Below, one piece after another: positions 27,651 through 35,305 of a stretch of 64,000 bases of DNA. Both the position numbers and the translations under genes were made by a program. The DNA is from Williamsia maris (GTDB lineage Bacteria; Actinomycetota; Actinomycetes; Mycobacteriales; Mycobacteriaceae), in contig NZ_JAMTCJ010000004.1 in the NCBI RefSeq assembly GCF_024171815.1, positions 248,001 through 312,000 of the forward strand, in the 5' to 3' direction. The notes under the pieces were generated by a model. The model saw nothing but the letters and a program-made list of their open reading frames with translations, did not search any database and was not told the origin of the DNA. Every line of letters starts with the position of its first letter. Within the stretch, counting starts at the first letter, position 1.

Positions 27651-28474
27651 CGCCAAACCTTGGCGTCGCTCGTGAGAGGTCGTTGCAGATTCGTATGCAG
27701 TTGGCGCCGCCACAGCATGTGGTAGACCGCCGTGGAGATGCTGTGGTGCGAGAGCCCAGTCGCGTCGTGGGCCGCGTCCAGTAGGTCGGCGACTGTGATG
27801 CCACCGGCGGAGGGAGTCGGTACGTGTGACCGGATGATGGTGGCGATCGCCGGTGGGGGAGCAGATCGCGGTCTGCTGTAGCCGGCCAGCAGACTCACAT
27901 TGTGTTGGACGACCGGCTCGACTGCGGTGAACTCGTGATAGCTCCAACCAAGGGCCTCGCAGACCCGCCGCGTTCGTAGGTGCTGCTCGGCTATCTGTTC
28001 CGAGATTAGAGCGGCGGGATGGACGTCGACTAGAACGACCGAACCGTTGTGGGTGCGCGCAAAGAAGTCGGGGGCGTGGCGGGCCGGGGTCAACCCTTTT
28101 GGCCACAGGAGCCAGAAGGGGTTTGAGCTCACACGCTGGACCTGCTGGCTGAAATCAAGAAGCATCAGCGCGATCGACTCGAAGTGCGATTCGAATCTGA
28201 CATGGGAGCCTGTGCCGGAGAACCAGTAGCTTCCTTCATGCGACCGCTTCCCCTTGTAGGCGGGGAACCGACGTATCGGAGGGAAGCTTTCGAACGCTAC
28301 GGCGCCCAGCTCGTCGGGGCGTATAGGACGTCTGACCGACCGTCGCGTATCGGGGTCCACGTACATCAGCTGGTCGTATGGTGCCGAACCGATCGGTAGT
28401 TTCACCGACGTCGGTTTCGTCACGACAACATTCGCGAGTAGGTCAGCACGCGTACGGCGCGTGTCGCGCCGCAT
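27647..28474 (-). CDS. TnsA-like heteromeric transposase endonuclease subunit
   Basis: A 275-residue protein with the TnsA N-terminal nuclease pattern: RFESHFESIALMLLDF (active-site Glu), SNPFWLLWP, RHAPDFFAR (active-site Asp) and VVLVDVHP. In TnsA the last motif is Q/E-x-K; here it reads D-V-H, so the Lys is replaced by His. TnsA cuts the 5' strands and makes transposition cut-and-paste. The start is uncertain: ATG 28474 is the best ATG, TTG at 28540 would add 22 residues. First gene of the operon. Confidence 0.78.
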   Translation of the reverse strand: MRRDTRRTRADLLANVVVTKPTSVKLPIGSAPYDQLMYVDPDTRRSVRRPIRPDELGAVAFESFPPIRRFPAYKGKRSHEGSYWFSGTGSHVRFESHFESIALMLLDFSQQVQRVSSNPFWLLWPKGLTPARHAPDFFARTHNGSVVLVDVHPAALISEQIAEQHLRTRRVCEALGWSYHEFTAVEPVVQHNVSLLAGYSRPRSAPPPAIATIIRSHVPTPSAGGITVADLLDAAHDATGLSHHSISTAVYHMLWRRQLHTNLQRPLTSDAKVWR

Positions 28475-28540
28475 CCGGGTCCGAGGCCTGCCGGTAACGG
28501 TGTCGAAAAGAGAATCTGTGGCACCTGAGGGTGCGCACAA

Positions 28541-28687
28541 CTATGCTTGCGCATAGCGATACCTCCACTTAGTGGGTAGGGGTCATCGTGGCTGGTGTCG
28601 TCGTTGGCGCGACGGCACCAGCTTTCACAGGTCATCACCACCTGCTTGCGCTTCAGGTCGAAACGTTACCGGCAACCACAGGTGGTG
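28541..28687. promoter_or_regulatory. tns operon leader with three inverted repeats
   Basis: Upstream of the tnsA-like gene are CTATGC-ttgc-GCATAG (28541-28556), a strong hairpin GCTGGTGTCGTCG with CGACGGCACCAGC (28592-28623, one T-G mismatch), and CACCACCTG (28636) paired with CAGGTGGTG (28679). No poly-T follows on the operon strand. They may be transposase binding sites at an element end, or operator/leader structures. The gap 28475-28906 has no gene. Confidence 0.5.
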
Positions 28688-28906
28688 TCTAGTGCTGATT
28701 GAATCCCCGAACGTCGCAATAGGTCGCCGATCGCAGCGTCGTCTTGCAATACGGGTCGTCGTCAACCCGGTGGGTACACTCAGAGTCGAAGTTGCACCGA
28801 AAGAATCACGGCATCACTGCGGATTCATTTCGCTCCGCTGCCGACGAGACTCCGACGGTGTGCCTTCCCTGTCAGTTCTGGCGTCAACTGGTTGGGAGGC
28901 ACTGTG

Positions 28907-29215
28907 ATGAGTGCTGTCAATGATCTGATCGAACTTTCTACCATCCCGTCGCAATCGACGGCTCGGTGTATGAACCCCGAGTGCCTCGAAATGTGCACGT
29001 TCGATCCGAACGTGGCCGGTCAGAAGCCGTTATTTTGTAGCGCAAAGTGCAGGGTGGCCTTTGGGGCCAAGCGCCGCAAGCTGGTGAGGCAACTCGAGGC
29101 TCTCGATGAGGTGCAGAGGACCACGTCGATGACGCAGAAGGAAGCGCGAAGGGTCGCCAAGGTTCAGTCCTACTTGCGGTGGTTGCTGGAGCGATACCCG
29201 TCGGATCGGGCGTGA
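28907..29215 (+). CDS. Small zinc-binding protein (FCS/CGNR-like)
   Basis: A 102-residue protein with a Cys-rich motif: CMNPECLEMC followed by FCSAKCRVAFGAKRRKL. The second half resembles the Cys-x-x-x-Cys plus basic helix of CGNR/FCS zinc fingers that bind nucleic acids. A basic helix rich in Lys/Arg follows. ATG at 28907 lies just downstream of GGAGGCACTG. It is divergent from the tns operon and upstream of the ImmA/PIN pair. Confidence 0.6.
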   Translation: MSAVNDLIELSTIPSQSTARCMNPECLEMCTFDPNVAGQKPLFCSAKCRVAFGAKRRKLVRQLEALDEVQRTTSMTQKEARRVAKVQSYLRWLLERYPSDRA

Positions 29216-29480
29216 GCGCAGCGCGTCTCGGCAGCACGATTTTTCTCGACGGGTCGACCGCCGAACCGACACATGTGGGCGGAATAACGAAGCTGAACGC
29301 TTCGGCCCGAATGGCACATGTGGGATTTGAGCGTGCCAGGACCCAGGAGCAGTCACCGCCGGCGAGCACCACGCACTCGATCCCGCCCACGTGAAGGTTC
29401 TCGAGGGCAAGGTCTTCGTCAAGCTGGGGGTCGACGAGGCGATCGCCGAAGAACACGTGAGGCAGGCGCAGACCGCGTGA
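29212..29480 (+). pseudogene. Possible frameshifted small gene before the ImmA-like gene
   Basis: Frame 1 from GTG 29212 (overlapping the previous stop) reads STIFLDGSTAEPTHVGG to about 29330. The frame that continues with coding character (HVKVLEGKVFVKLGVDEAIA) runs to TGA 29478-29480, overlapping the next GTG. One base shift near 29330 would join them into a protein of about 89 residues. It is either a frameshifted gene or two chance frames. Confidence 0.3.
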
Positions 29481-30643
29481 CAATTAGCGTCGTTCTGGAT
29501 GGCGACTCAATACCGATTGACCGGGACGTGTTCGTTGAGCTGTTGGAAAATTCGGTAGCCAGCGACTACGTCGCCTACCAAAACGCGCTGGCGAAGGGGT
29601 CAATCGAGTTCAAAACCCTCGTGAGGTTGGCACGCAAGGGTGAGATCCCATACTCATTGTTCTTCGGTCCTGTCGCTGTCGTGAGAGCTCAAATCAGGGC
29701 CAACACCGGAAAACTGCTGGAAGGGATCAGCAAGGCGACGTTCTCCGTGAACTCGCGTGGAACGGTCGAGTTGCATCGAATAGAGCTCATCGTCAAAGAT
29801 CTGCTTCGCAAGCAGGCGACGCTGAAGAAGTACGACGACACGCTAACTCACAACACGATTGTCGGGATGATCGGGAAGCCTGGGACGACGGTCGAGCAAG
29901 ACGCCCAAGCGCTGATGCGTGCCATCAAGTTGACCCGCAGCGACTTGCAGTCGGCACGGAATAAGGAGGCTGCGCTAAATCTCCTCATCGACCGACTGGA
30001 GTCTAGTCAAATCTTGGTCTCCCGCAGTGTTCGCAATTACATGCCTCAGCAGCTCAAGGCCAATTTCAGCGGCATGGCGATCAAAGACAAGAAGGTGCCG
30101 TATATCTTCCTTGCCAGCGAGCTCGGGCAGGAAGAGCTTTACGGGCGCCAGGTGTTCACCCTCACGCTCTTGACGGTCCTCATCGCGCGAAACATATTTG
30201 CCCCGGTCACCTACCAGACCCAGAGTGGGGGCGCGGCCCCTGGCCGCGAGTACGAGATCGTCGAGCAACTTCTCATGCCCGTCGAAGAGATCATCACGCT
30301 GCCCCTAGGGTCCCTAGACGACATAGTGGCGGCCGCGGACCATTTCAAGGTCACGCCGAGTGCCTTAGCCGTCCGCGCGATGCATCTCAAGCTTGTCGAT
30401 GTCGAGACGTCGAGCGCTTACCTCACTGAGCTCAACCGACGACACGCGAGCAGGCCGAAGTCCCAGGCGCGTAATCCGTTACCAGCCAAGGCGGTAAGAA
30501 AATACGCCGGACGGGAGCTGGTCAGCCGGATGTTCGACGCGCTCGACGCGGGAAGGCTCTCCGAGAGACAGTTTTGCAAATCTGTATGCCTAAACAAGCT
30601 GAAGCCTACGCAGCTCGCTGACTTAAGAGCGGTGGTGGGTTGA
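29477..30643 (+). CDS. ImmA/IrrE-fold protein lacking the HExxH motif
   Basis: A 388-residue protein. The central part follows the ImmA/IrrE pattern: GMAIKDKKVPYIFLASELG, then FTLTLLTVLIA where the family has FTLxHELaH, then EYEIVEQLLMPVEEI and FKVTPSALAVRAMHLKLVD. The zinc ligands His-Glu-His are absent, so it should not be a metalloprotease. GTG 29477 overlaps the previous stop. It overlaps the PIN gene by TTGA. ImmA/IrrE proteins commonly pair with DUF4411 PIN-like proteins, which supports a toxin-antitoxin-type pair. Confidence 0.72.
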   Translation: MTISVVLDGDSIPIDRDVFVELLENSVASDYVAYQNALAKGSIEFKTLVRLARKGEIPYSLFFGPVAVVRAQIRANTGKLLEGISKATFSVNSRGTVELHRIELIVKDLLRKQATLKKYDDTLTHNTIVGMIGKPGTTVEQDAQALMRAIKLTRSDLQSARNKEAALNLLIDRLESSQILVSRSVRNYMPQQLKANFSGMAIKDKKVPYIFLASELGQEELYGRQVFTLTLLTVLIARNIFAPVTYQTQSGGAAPGREYEIVEQLLMPVEEIITLPLGSLDDIVAAADHFKVTPSALAVRAMHLKLVDVETSSAYLTELNRRHASRPKSQARNPLPAKAVRKYAGRELVSRMFDALDAGRLSERQFCKSVCLNKLKPTQLADLRAVVG

Positions 30644-31077
30644 GCGACGACCAGCAGTACCTCATCGACAACAACGTGCTCATTAAGATGTCGACGAGGC
30701 AGCGTGCGAGCGAGTTTTTTGTTTCGAGCTGTCATGTGCCAAGTGAGGTCCTGTACGAAGCACGCGGGTTCCCCGACTACGAGGTGCTGTTGGAGCGTGA
30801 GTACCGAACGACGCCAGGTGTGCTGCGCCAACTCGTTAGCGTGATGGCAACAGTCTCCGTCGGCGATACATCGCTCGTTGATCTCTTCGCCAACCGCGGC
30901 AACGCCGACCCGATCATCGTCGCCTGCGCACTGGACGCGCAGCATCAGAACGAAGGATTGCTATTCGGGCCGAACTGGGTCGTCGTCTCCGACGACGATG
31001 CCGTGAGGACCAAGGCCGATTTATTTGGGATTTCGCTCAAAACCAGCGCAGAACTTAAGGCAATCATCGAAAAATGA
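30640..31077 (+). CDS. PIN-like nuclease, DUF4411 type
   Basis: A 145-residue protein with the PIN acidic residues spread as in DUF4411: YLIDNNVLIK (first Asp), Glu in VPSEVLYEA, ADPIIVACAL (third Asp) and VVSDDDAVR (last Asp). It probably cleaves RNA. The TTG start overlaps the ImmA-like stop by four bases, giving translational coupling. It would be the toxin of the pair, with the upstream protein as partner. It lies between the transposition genes and the recombinase. Confidence 0.75.
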   Translation: MSDDQQYLIDNNVLIKMSTRQRASEFFVSSCHVPSEVLYEARGFPDYEVLLEREYRTTPGVLRQLVSVMATVSVGDTSLVDLFANRGNADPIIVACALDAQHQNEGLLFGPNWVVVSDDDAVRTKADLFGISLKTSAELKAIIEK

Positions 31078-31142
31078 AGACTTGCAACCGTTTTGACAAA
31101 CACCTCCGTGTACCTGCTCTGCATTTCACTAGTGTCGACTGA

Positions 31143-32162
31143 CTAGGGCAGCTGTGCCTGCTCGGCGAATCGATACAAAGGGTTTGTCGCTGCCGCCGAG
31201 CGTGACTCGACACCGGCGGCCGCGACGTAACGCTGTGAAGTGATGATCGACTCGTGACCTAAGAGCTCCATCAGCGTGTACACATTGACATTAGCGTTCG
31301 CCAACTCGGTGGCGAACGTATGTCGGAGGCCGTGCACAAGGGCCCCGGCAACGGGCTGAGCATCGGGGCCAGCAAGCTTGAATGCTCGCGCAATCCGCGA
31401 TTGCAGAGTGCCGCGGCTGATTCGCTCATCGTCACGCCCAACAAACAGCGGCGCGTTCGCCGGCCACCAAGTCAACGGGTCAGTATCCGCATTTCGGCTG
31501 CGTCGCATAGGGTTACGACGTGCGCGTGTTTGGAGATATATCCGCAGCACGTCGAGGTAGCTCGCCTCGATGGGGATATTACGATGCTTGCCGCCTTTGC
31601 CACGGACGGAGATCACGCCTGAGCCGTCTCCATTCGTGCGGATGTCGCCAATGTCAGACGACCTGAGTTCCTCGGCACGTAGTCCCGCTAGTAGTCCGGT
31701 GAGCACGATTACGAGATCGCGCTCAGGCCAATCTGTCGCCCGGTGGACCGTAGGTTGAGTGATCGCGACCAAGAGCGCCTCGATGGCTCTAATGGGCAGA
31801 GCTTTTGGGAGCGTCTTAGGAAGCTTCGGCCGTCCGATGAGCGGCATCGGGTTCGACTCCAGAAGCTCTGAAGTGAACAGGAACGTGCACAGCACATTCC
31901 ACGTCGACCAGCAGCGGCGGATTGAGGTCGCAGCATGCTCACGCGCGAACGCTGAGAACGCGCCACCAACTGATGCCTTCGTGATGTCCTCCACGGACAA
32001 AGCTTCCGAACTTCCCGCGATCAGTACAGCGATAGCCGCGAAATCCTGCCGATAGGCCTTCAGTGAATGGGGGGAGAGCTTGCGCATTTGACGGTCATCC
32101 ATGAACTGCTCGAACCAAACGGGGAAGGCTTGCGACGGCTTGTCTAAGGCGACGTTGGACAT
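31143..32162 (-). CDS. Tyrosine recombinase (XerC/D-like integrase)
   Basis: A 339-residue recombinase. The N-terminal SAM-like DNA-binding domain (FEQFMDDRQMRKLSPHSLKA) is followed by the catalytic domain with Arg162 (GLRAEEL), Lys189 (RGKGGKHRNIP), His277 and Arg280 (HGLRHTFA), His303 (LLGH) and Tyr312 (QRYV). All six residues are present, so it should be active. About 20 extra residues precede PLFVG. It lacks the clear IntI-specific helix. Upstream lie a 22-bp palindrome, a dif-like site and the repeat array, which are its likely substrates. Confidence 0.87.
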   Translation of the reverse strand: MSNVALDKPSQAFPVWFEQFMDDRQMRKLSPHSLKAYRQDFAAIAVLIAGSSEALSVEDITKASVGGAFSAFAREHAATSIRRCWSTWNVLCTFLFTSELLESNPMPLIGRPKLPKTLPKALPIRAIEALLVAITQPTVHRATDWPERDLVIVLTGLLAGLRAEELRSSDIGDIRTNGDGSGVISVRGKGGKHRNIPIEASYLDVLRIYLQTRARRNPMRRSRNADTDPLTWWPANAPLFVGRDDERISRGTLQSRIARAFKLAGPDAQPVAGALVHGLRHTFATELANANVNVYTLMELLGHESIITSQRYVAAAGVESRSAAATNPLYRFAEQAQLP

Positions 32163-32185
32163 GAGTCCACCCTGGCCCAGATTTC

Positions 32186-32207
32186 ATGGATAATCAACAT
32201 TATCCAT
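32186..32207. promoter_or_regulatory. 22-bp palindrome upstream of the recombinase gene
   Basis: ATGGATAAT-caac-ATTATCCAT is a perfect dyad 23 bp upstream of the recombinase start. Its TGGATAA/TTATCCA arms match half-sites in the 67-bp repeats (TTATCCA). It may be a recombinase binding site, autoregulatory operator or recombination site. Confidence 0.6.
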
Positions 32208-32604
32208 AAAAAGGGCACGGGAGACGCTTGGAGCAGCGCAGATGGCGCGAGGGCAGAAACGCCGTGATACGTCACAGTGACGAATCACATGCTCTGAGCG
32301 GGATTGGTGTGACGGCCAGGGGTCGTAAAGCGCGAGCCGCAGGCCTCGTCGTCCGGCGAGATATCCTGCGGCTCACTTCCAAATCCATCGCAATGGATCG
32401 GCCTGCGAGCGACTGTACCCGCGCCGAGCAACTGCGACGACTCGGTCGTATGGTGCCGCCGGGGCGCTGTGGCAGCCAACTCTCATATTTTCGTGGAACC
32501 GTGCGGCCAGTCGGACAACTCTCAGGTCTTCTTGGATTACTGTCATCTTTTTCTGGATCGGACATCGGGATGCCGCCAAAAGGTCTCGGACACAGTGTGT
32601 CTCG
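32208..32604. other. Region between recombinase and dif-like site, no gene seen
   Basis: Frames on both strands here are low-confidence. The stretch is upstream of the recombinase and may be a leader or former attachment region. No ribosome binding site or known family was found. Confidence 0.4.
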
Positions 32605-32642
32605 CGAGCCGATAAGATACATTATGTCAAGCAGACGTTCAC
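32605..32642. other. dif-like/attI-like recombination site
   Basis: GCCGATAA (32608), central GATACA (32616) and TTATGTCAA (32622) reproduce the layout of XerCD dif sites: two inverted arms with a 6-bp centre. The sequence CAGACGTTCAC (32632-32642) that follows matches the right ends of the four 67-bp repeats (for example CAGTAGACGTTAGC in the repeat at 41205). It lies 42 bp after the stop of the first minus-strand gene of the array. Confidence 0.6.
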
Positions 32643-32683
32643 TTTTGCTGCGGGACAGCGTGTTTCACGTAAGTAGCATCGCT

Positions 32684-33793
32684 CTATCCCGACTCGACCA
32701 GCGTCCAGTTCGGCTCGCCGCGAGGGGGCGTCGCGAACACACTCCAGCCGGAATCGCCGCGCAGGGTTGCCGCGAGTGCATCGAGGAGGGCGGCCAGGCT
32801 GTCCCATCTTCGAGTCGAGTCATCGCTGTCGACATCGTCAAACTCGACAACCTGACCGGTCGCCGGCCCCGGCCTGGCGTCGTACACCAGCATCAATCCG
32901 TCACCCGCCGCGATAGGAATAAACGCGGGGATGAACCGGTACACCGGTTCGTTCCCGCGGCCATTGCCGTCCTCGGTGTCCGGTATCCAGTCGTGCGCGG
33001 CGAGCATCGTGGCCCTGGCATCGGCGGATTCATCGAGGCTCAGGAGGTCGAACTCGGGAAACAGGTTCTCGCTGTGGGCGTTTACGGTACGGAACCACGC
33101 CTTGAGATCGCTTGGCCAGGACACACCTGACAGTATCTCCGTCGCCTGGATCTGATCTTCTGTAGCGCCTGTGCTGAGCGTCGACGCAACGAGCGGCGCC
33201 CCGCGATCGCGCAACTGCTCGATCAGGTTTCGCCAACTAGTCGCAGTCGCGCGCGCGGCTTCTGTGCGGTCGCGGACCGGCGGCGGACGCAGCGAAACTT
33301 TCGGGGTGTCCACGAGCTCGTGTAGCCCGCGGGGCCCGTCTGTCGGCCAGATCTGCACCTTGACCGAACCGCCGTCGGGAACACCGTCTACTCCTCGCAC
33401 GCTGACGCGCACGACATGCCATCCGTTGAGAGACCTGTACAGGTCCTCTACTGGCCGGAGCTTATCCATGACGCTCTCATCGTCGTAGGTCTCAAACGGC
33501 AGCAATCGCGTCCCGGGTACGAAATGGGCGCCGATCTCCTCAATGACCTCCCAACCGTCAGGGACGAGCTCCGGCGAATCGCTCAAGTTTCCCCATTCGA
33601 AAGCCACCATGCCGACTGCTTCTTCGAGCACGATCACGACATCACCGGGGATTGAGCCATCCGGTGCGCCCGGAGCGCACGCCAGCAGCTTGCCGTGCTG
33701 ATACTCCTTCGACACACTGTCGCGCCACGCCGGTTCGGCACGCACTCGCACTTCGAAGGGGCTCAACAACTCCAGAAAGACGCTCGCGGTCAC
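32684..33793 (-). CDS. SMI1/KNR4 (SUKH) domain protein
   Basis: A 369-residue protein. The C-terminal 190 residues fit the SMI1/KNR4 superfamily: SGVSWPSDLKAWFRTVNAHS, FDLLSLDESA, PVYRFIPAFIPIAAGDG and a long acidic segment. SUKH proteins are widespread immunity proteins for polymorphic toxins. The N-terminal 180 residues form an unknown domain. The gene points toward the recombinase and ends 42 bp from the dif-like site; it is the first gene of the array. Confidence 0.72.
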   Translation of the reverse strand: MTASVFLELLSPFEVRVRAEPAWRDSVSKEYQHGKLLACAPGAPDGSIPGDVVIVLEEAVGMVAFEWGNLSDSPELVPDGWEVIEEIGAHFVPGTRLLPFETYDDESVMDKLRPVEDLYRSLNGWHVVRVSVRGVDGVPDGGSVKVQIWPTDGPRGLHELVDTPKVSLRPPPVRDRTEAARATATSWRNLIEQLRDRGAPLVASTLSTGATEDQIQATEILSGVSWPSDLKAWFRTVNAHSENLFPEFDLLSLDESADARATMLAAHDWIPDTEDGNGRGNEPVYRFIPAFIPIAAGDGLMLVYDARPGPATGQVVEFDDVDSDDSTRRWDSLAALLDALAATLRGDSGWSVFATPPRGEPNWTLVESG

Positions 33794-33997
33794 GACATCT
33801 CCGTCGAGGTCGCGGCGCGATACGGCCTTTGCCGCGCGAGATGACCCGGTTGTCGCTTCACACCCATTCGAACACCATAGTTAGCAATCCTTCACTCGCA
33901 CAGAGAACGCCTGATCAAAACGTCCACAGCGTGCGAGGTGCTCCATGTGGCGAGGAGATCCCGCTGCGGCGGATGAACTAGCGGGCATACTCGCTTT

Positions 33998-34594
33998 ATG
34001 CGTGATTCGGGAGACTTCGGCGCCAGGGCCTGCGTCTTGGGTCCGTTCTCAGAGCTGTTCGACGCCGTAGCCGCGGTGTCCCGGGAGATCACGTCTGCAG
34101 CACAGACGGCCACCGAACAGAGCTGCGAACGGTTGGTGGCGCACTCGCACTCCATCGTCGATGTCGCTACCGCTGAGGAGGCGCAGTACCTCGCCTCGGT
34201 GATCATGTGCTTCGATACGGACCCAGCCGACACCACTGGAGAACTCGTCGGCACCGTCCTGAACCTCGGCCCATTCGCTACTGTGCGCGCCGCGACTGAC
34301 GCTGCATCGGGAGAGGCCGAGATCGGTTGCTACCTCATGTTTGAACGTGAACAGCTCGCGTTCGCTGGGATGTCGCACAGCATAAGCAGCCAGCTAGATG
34401 TCAGTGGACGCGTCCAGTTCCACGTCACCGCCGCCGTGACCTACCGCAGCGCGGATCCCCCGCTACAACGGCCGACTGAACCCGCAACGCAACAAGCAGC
34501 CGACCACCCGCCGCCGCCGCAGCGCAAACTGAAGTTCCGCCCTGACGGCAACAAAGCCCGCCGAACTGCCCTTTACCGCCACAACAAGCAGTGA
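33998..34594 (+). CDS. Hypothetical protein with disordered C-terminus
   Basis: A 198-residue protein of unknown family. Residues 1-150 form an Ala-rich compact domain; the last 50 are Pro/Gln-rich and then basic (KLKFRPDGNKARR), probably disordered. It is the only plus-strand gene of the first array segment and ends 118 bp before the repeat at 34712. It has a stable start but no clear ribosome binding site. Confidence 0.55.
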   Translation: MRDSGDFGARACVLGPFSELFDAVAAVSREITSAAQTATEQSCERLVAHSHSIVDVATAEEAQYLASVIMCFDTDPADTTGELVGTVLNLGPFATVRAATDAASGEAEIGCYLMFEREQLAFAGMSHSISSQLDVSGRVQFHVTAAVTYRSADPPLQRPTEPATQQAADHPPPPQRKLKFRPDGNKARRTALYRHNKQ

Positions 34595-34711
34595 CCCGAG
34601 CGCTCCCCTCTCCCACGCACGCGGCCAGTGATCCGTGCCTCGTTCGTAGCGAACCCTGGGGATCGGTCAGCCACGACGGAGGCCGCCGGCGCCGTACGCC
34701 CTACCTCGGCT

Positions 34712-34778
34712 GACCTGCGGTGATGCATGTCGAGAATAAGCCCAAAAGTGATAAAGGACTTATCCAGTAAAGTTTCAC
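34712..34778. repeat. 67-bp cassette-type repeat, copy A
   Basis: Begins TGACCTGCGGTGATG, then the hairpin AATAAGCCC-aaaagtgataaa-GGACTTATCC and the right end GTTTCAC. The left arm carries one mismatch (C for T). The following 27 bp (TTGTCGGACAGCGTGTTT) are also conserved in copy B and after the dif-like site. The stop codon of the gene at 34775 lies within the right end. Confidence 0.75.
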
Positions 34779-35305
34779 TTATGTTGTCGGACAGCGTGTT
34801 TGAGAATATGGGCACTGGCTGGAGTGTCTGACAGTGAACCGATGACATGGTGTTGTCCCTTGTCGGTCCAGGTCGCGACTCCGTTGATGAGGCGCGGGCT
34901 CATGAATCCATCGCCCTCGCGGTACGGCCACGCAACACCGGCGTCGGCCACCTCGTTAGCCACTAGTTCAGCGTTCACTGCGGCTACCGTTTCTTCGTCG
35001 TCAACGACGCGTGCAATGGCGCCGCTGACGCCCCACCCGCTCGGTACCCGCCCCTTAGCGGTCACGCGGCTATATAACAGGACACCTCCGCTGGAGGCTT
35101 CGTACTCGGCGACCCAATCGATCCGCTCGATAGAGTTGCCGTACTGACACAAATGAAGGTCTCGGCCTATGCGTCCCAACGCGGAAAGCCACGCGTCAGG
35201 CAAGTCAGACGATTCCACCTCGACACCCCGCTCTTGTGTCCAGGTGGCCGTTAGCACCTGTTCATTGCGTGCTTGGCCGAACGAGTCCCAGCGACCTGCC
35301 ATCAT
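34775..35305 (-). CDS. Hypothetical protein, cassette gene
   Basis: A 176-residue protein of unknown function. It contains a motif repeated in neighbouring genes: GVAWPYREGDGFMSP and GVATWTDKGQHHVIGSL. Its last residues (LKHAVRQHK) and stop codon are encoded inside repeat A and its conserved flank. It overlaps the next gene (35302) by 4 nt. A relic with the same motif lies at 35884-36134. Confidence 0.65.
   Translation of the reverse strand: MMAGRWDSFGQARNEQVLTATWTQERGVEVESSDLPDAWLSALGRIGRDLHLCQYGNSIERIDWVAEYEASSGGVLLYSRVTAKGRVPSGWGVSGAIARVVDDEETVAAVNAELVANEVADAGVAWPYREGDGFMSPRLINGVATWTDKGQHHVIGSLSDTPASAHILKHAVRQHK

Noticed and set aside
25626-28106. A longer tnsB-like protein starting at 28106
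   Set aside because: The first 150 codons are an out-of-frame reading of the tnsA-like gene; the ATG at 27650 overlaps the tnsA stop by 4 nt.
23692-28474. CRISPR-associated transposon
   Set aside because: tnsA/B/C and tniQ-like genes are present, but no cas gene, CRISPR repeat or guide-like sequence was found.
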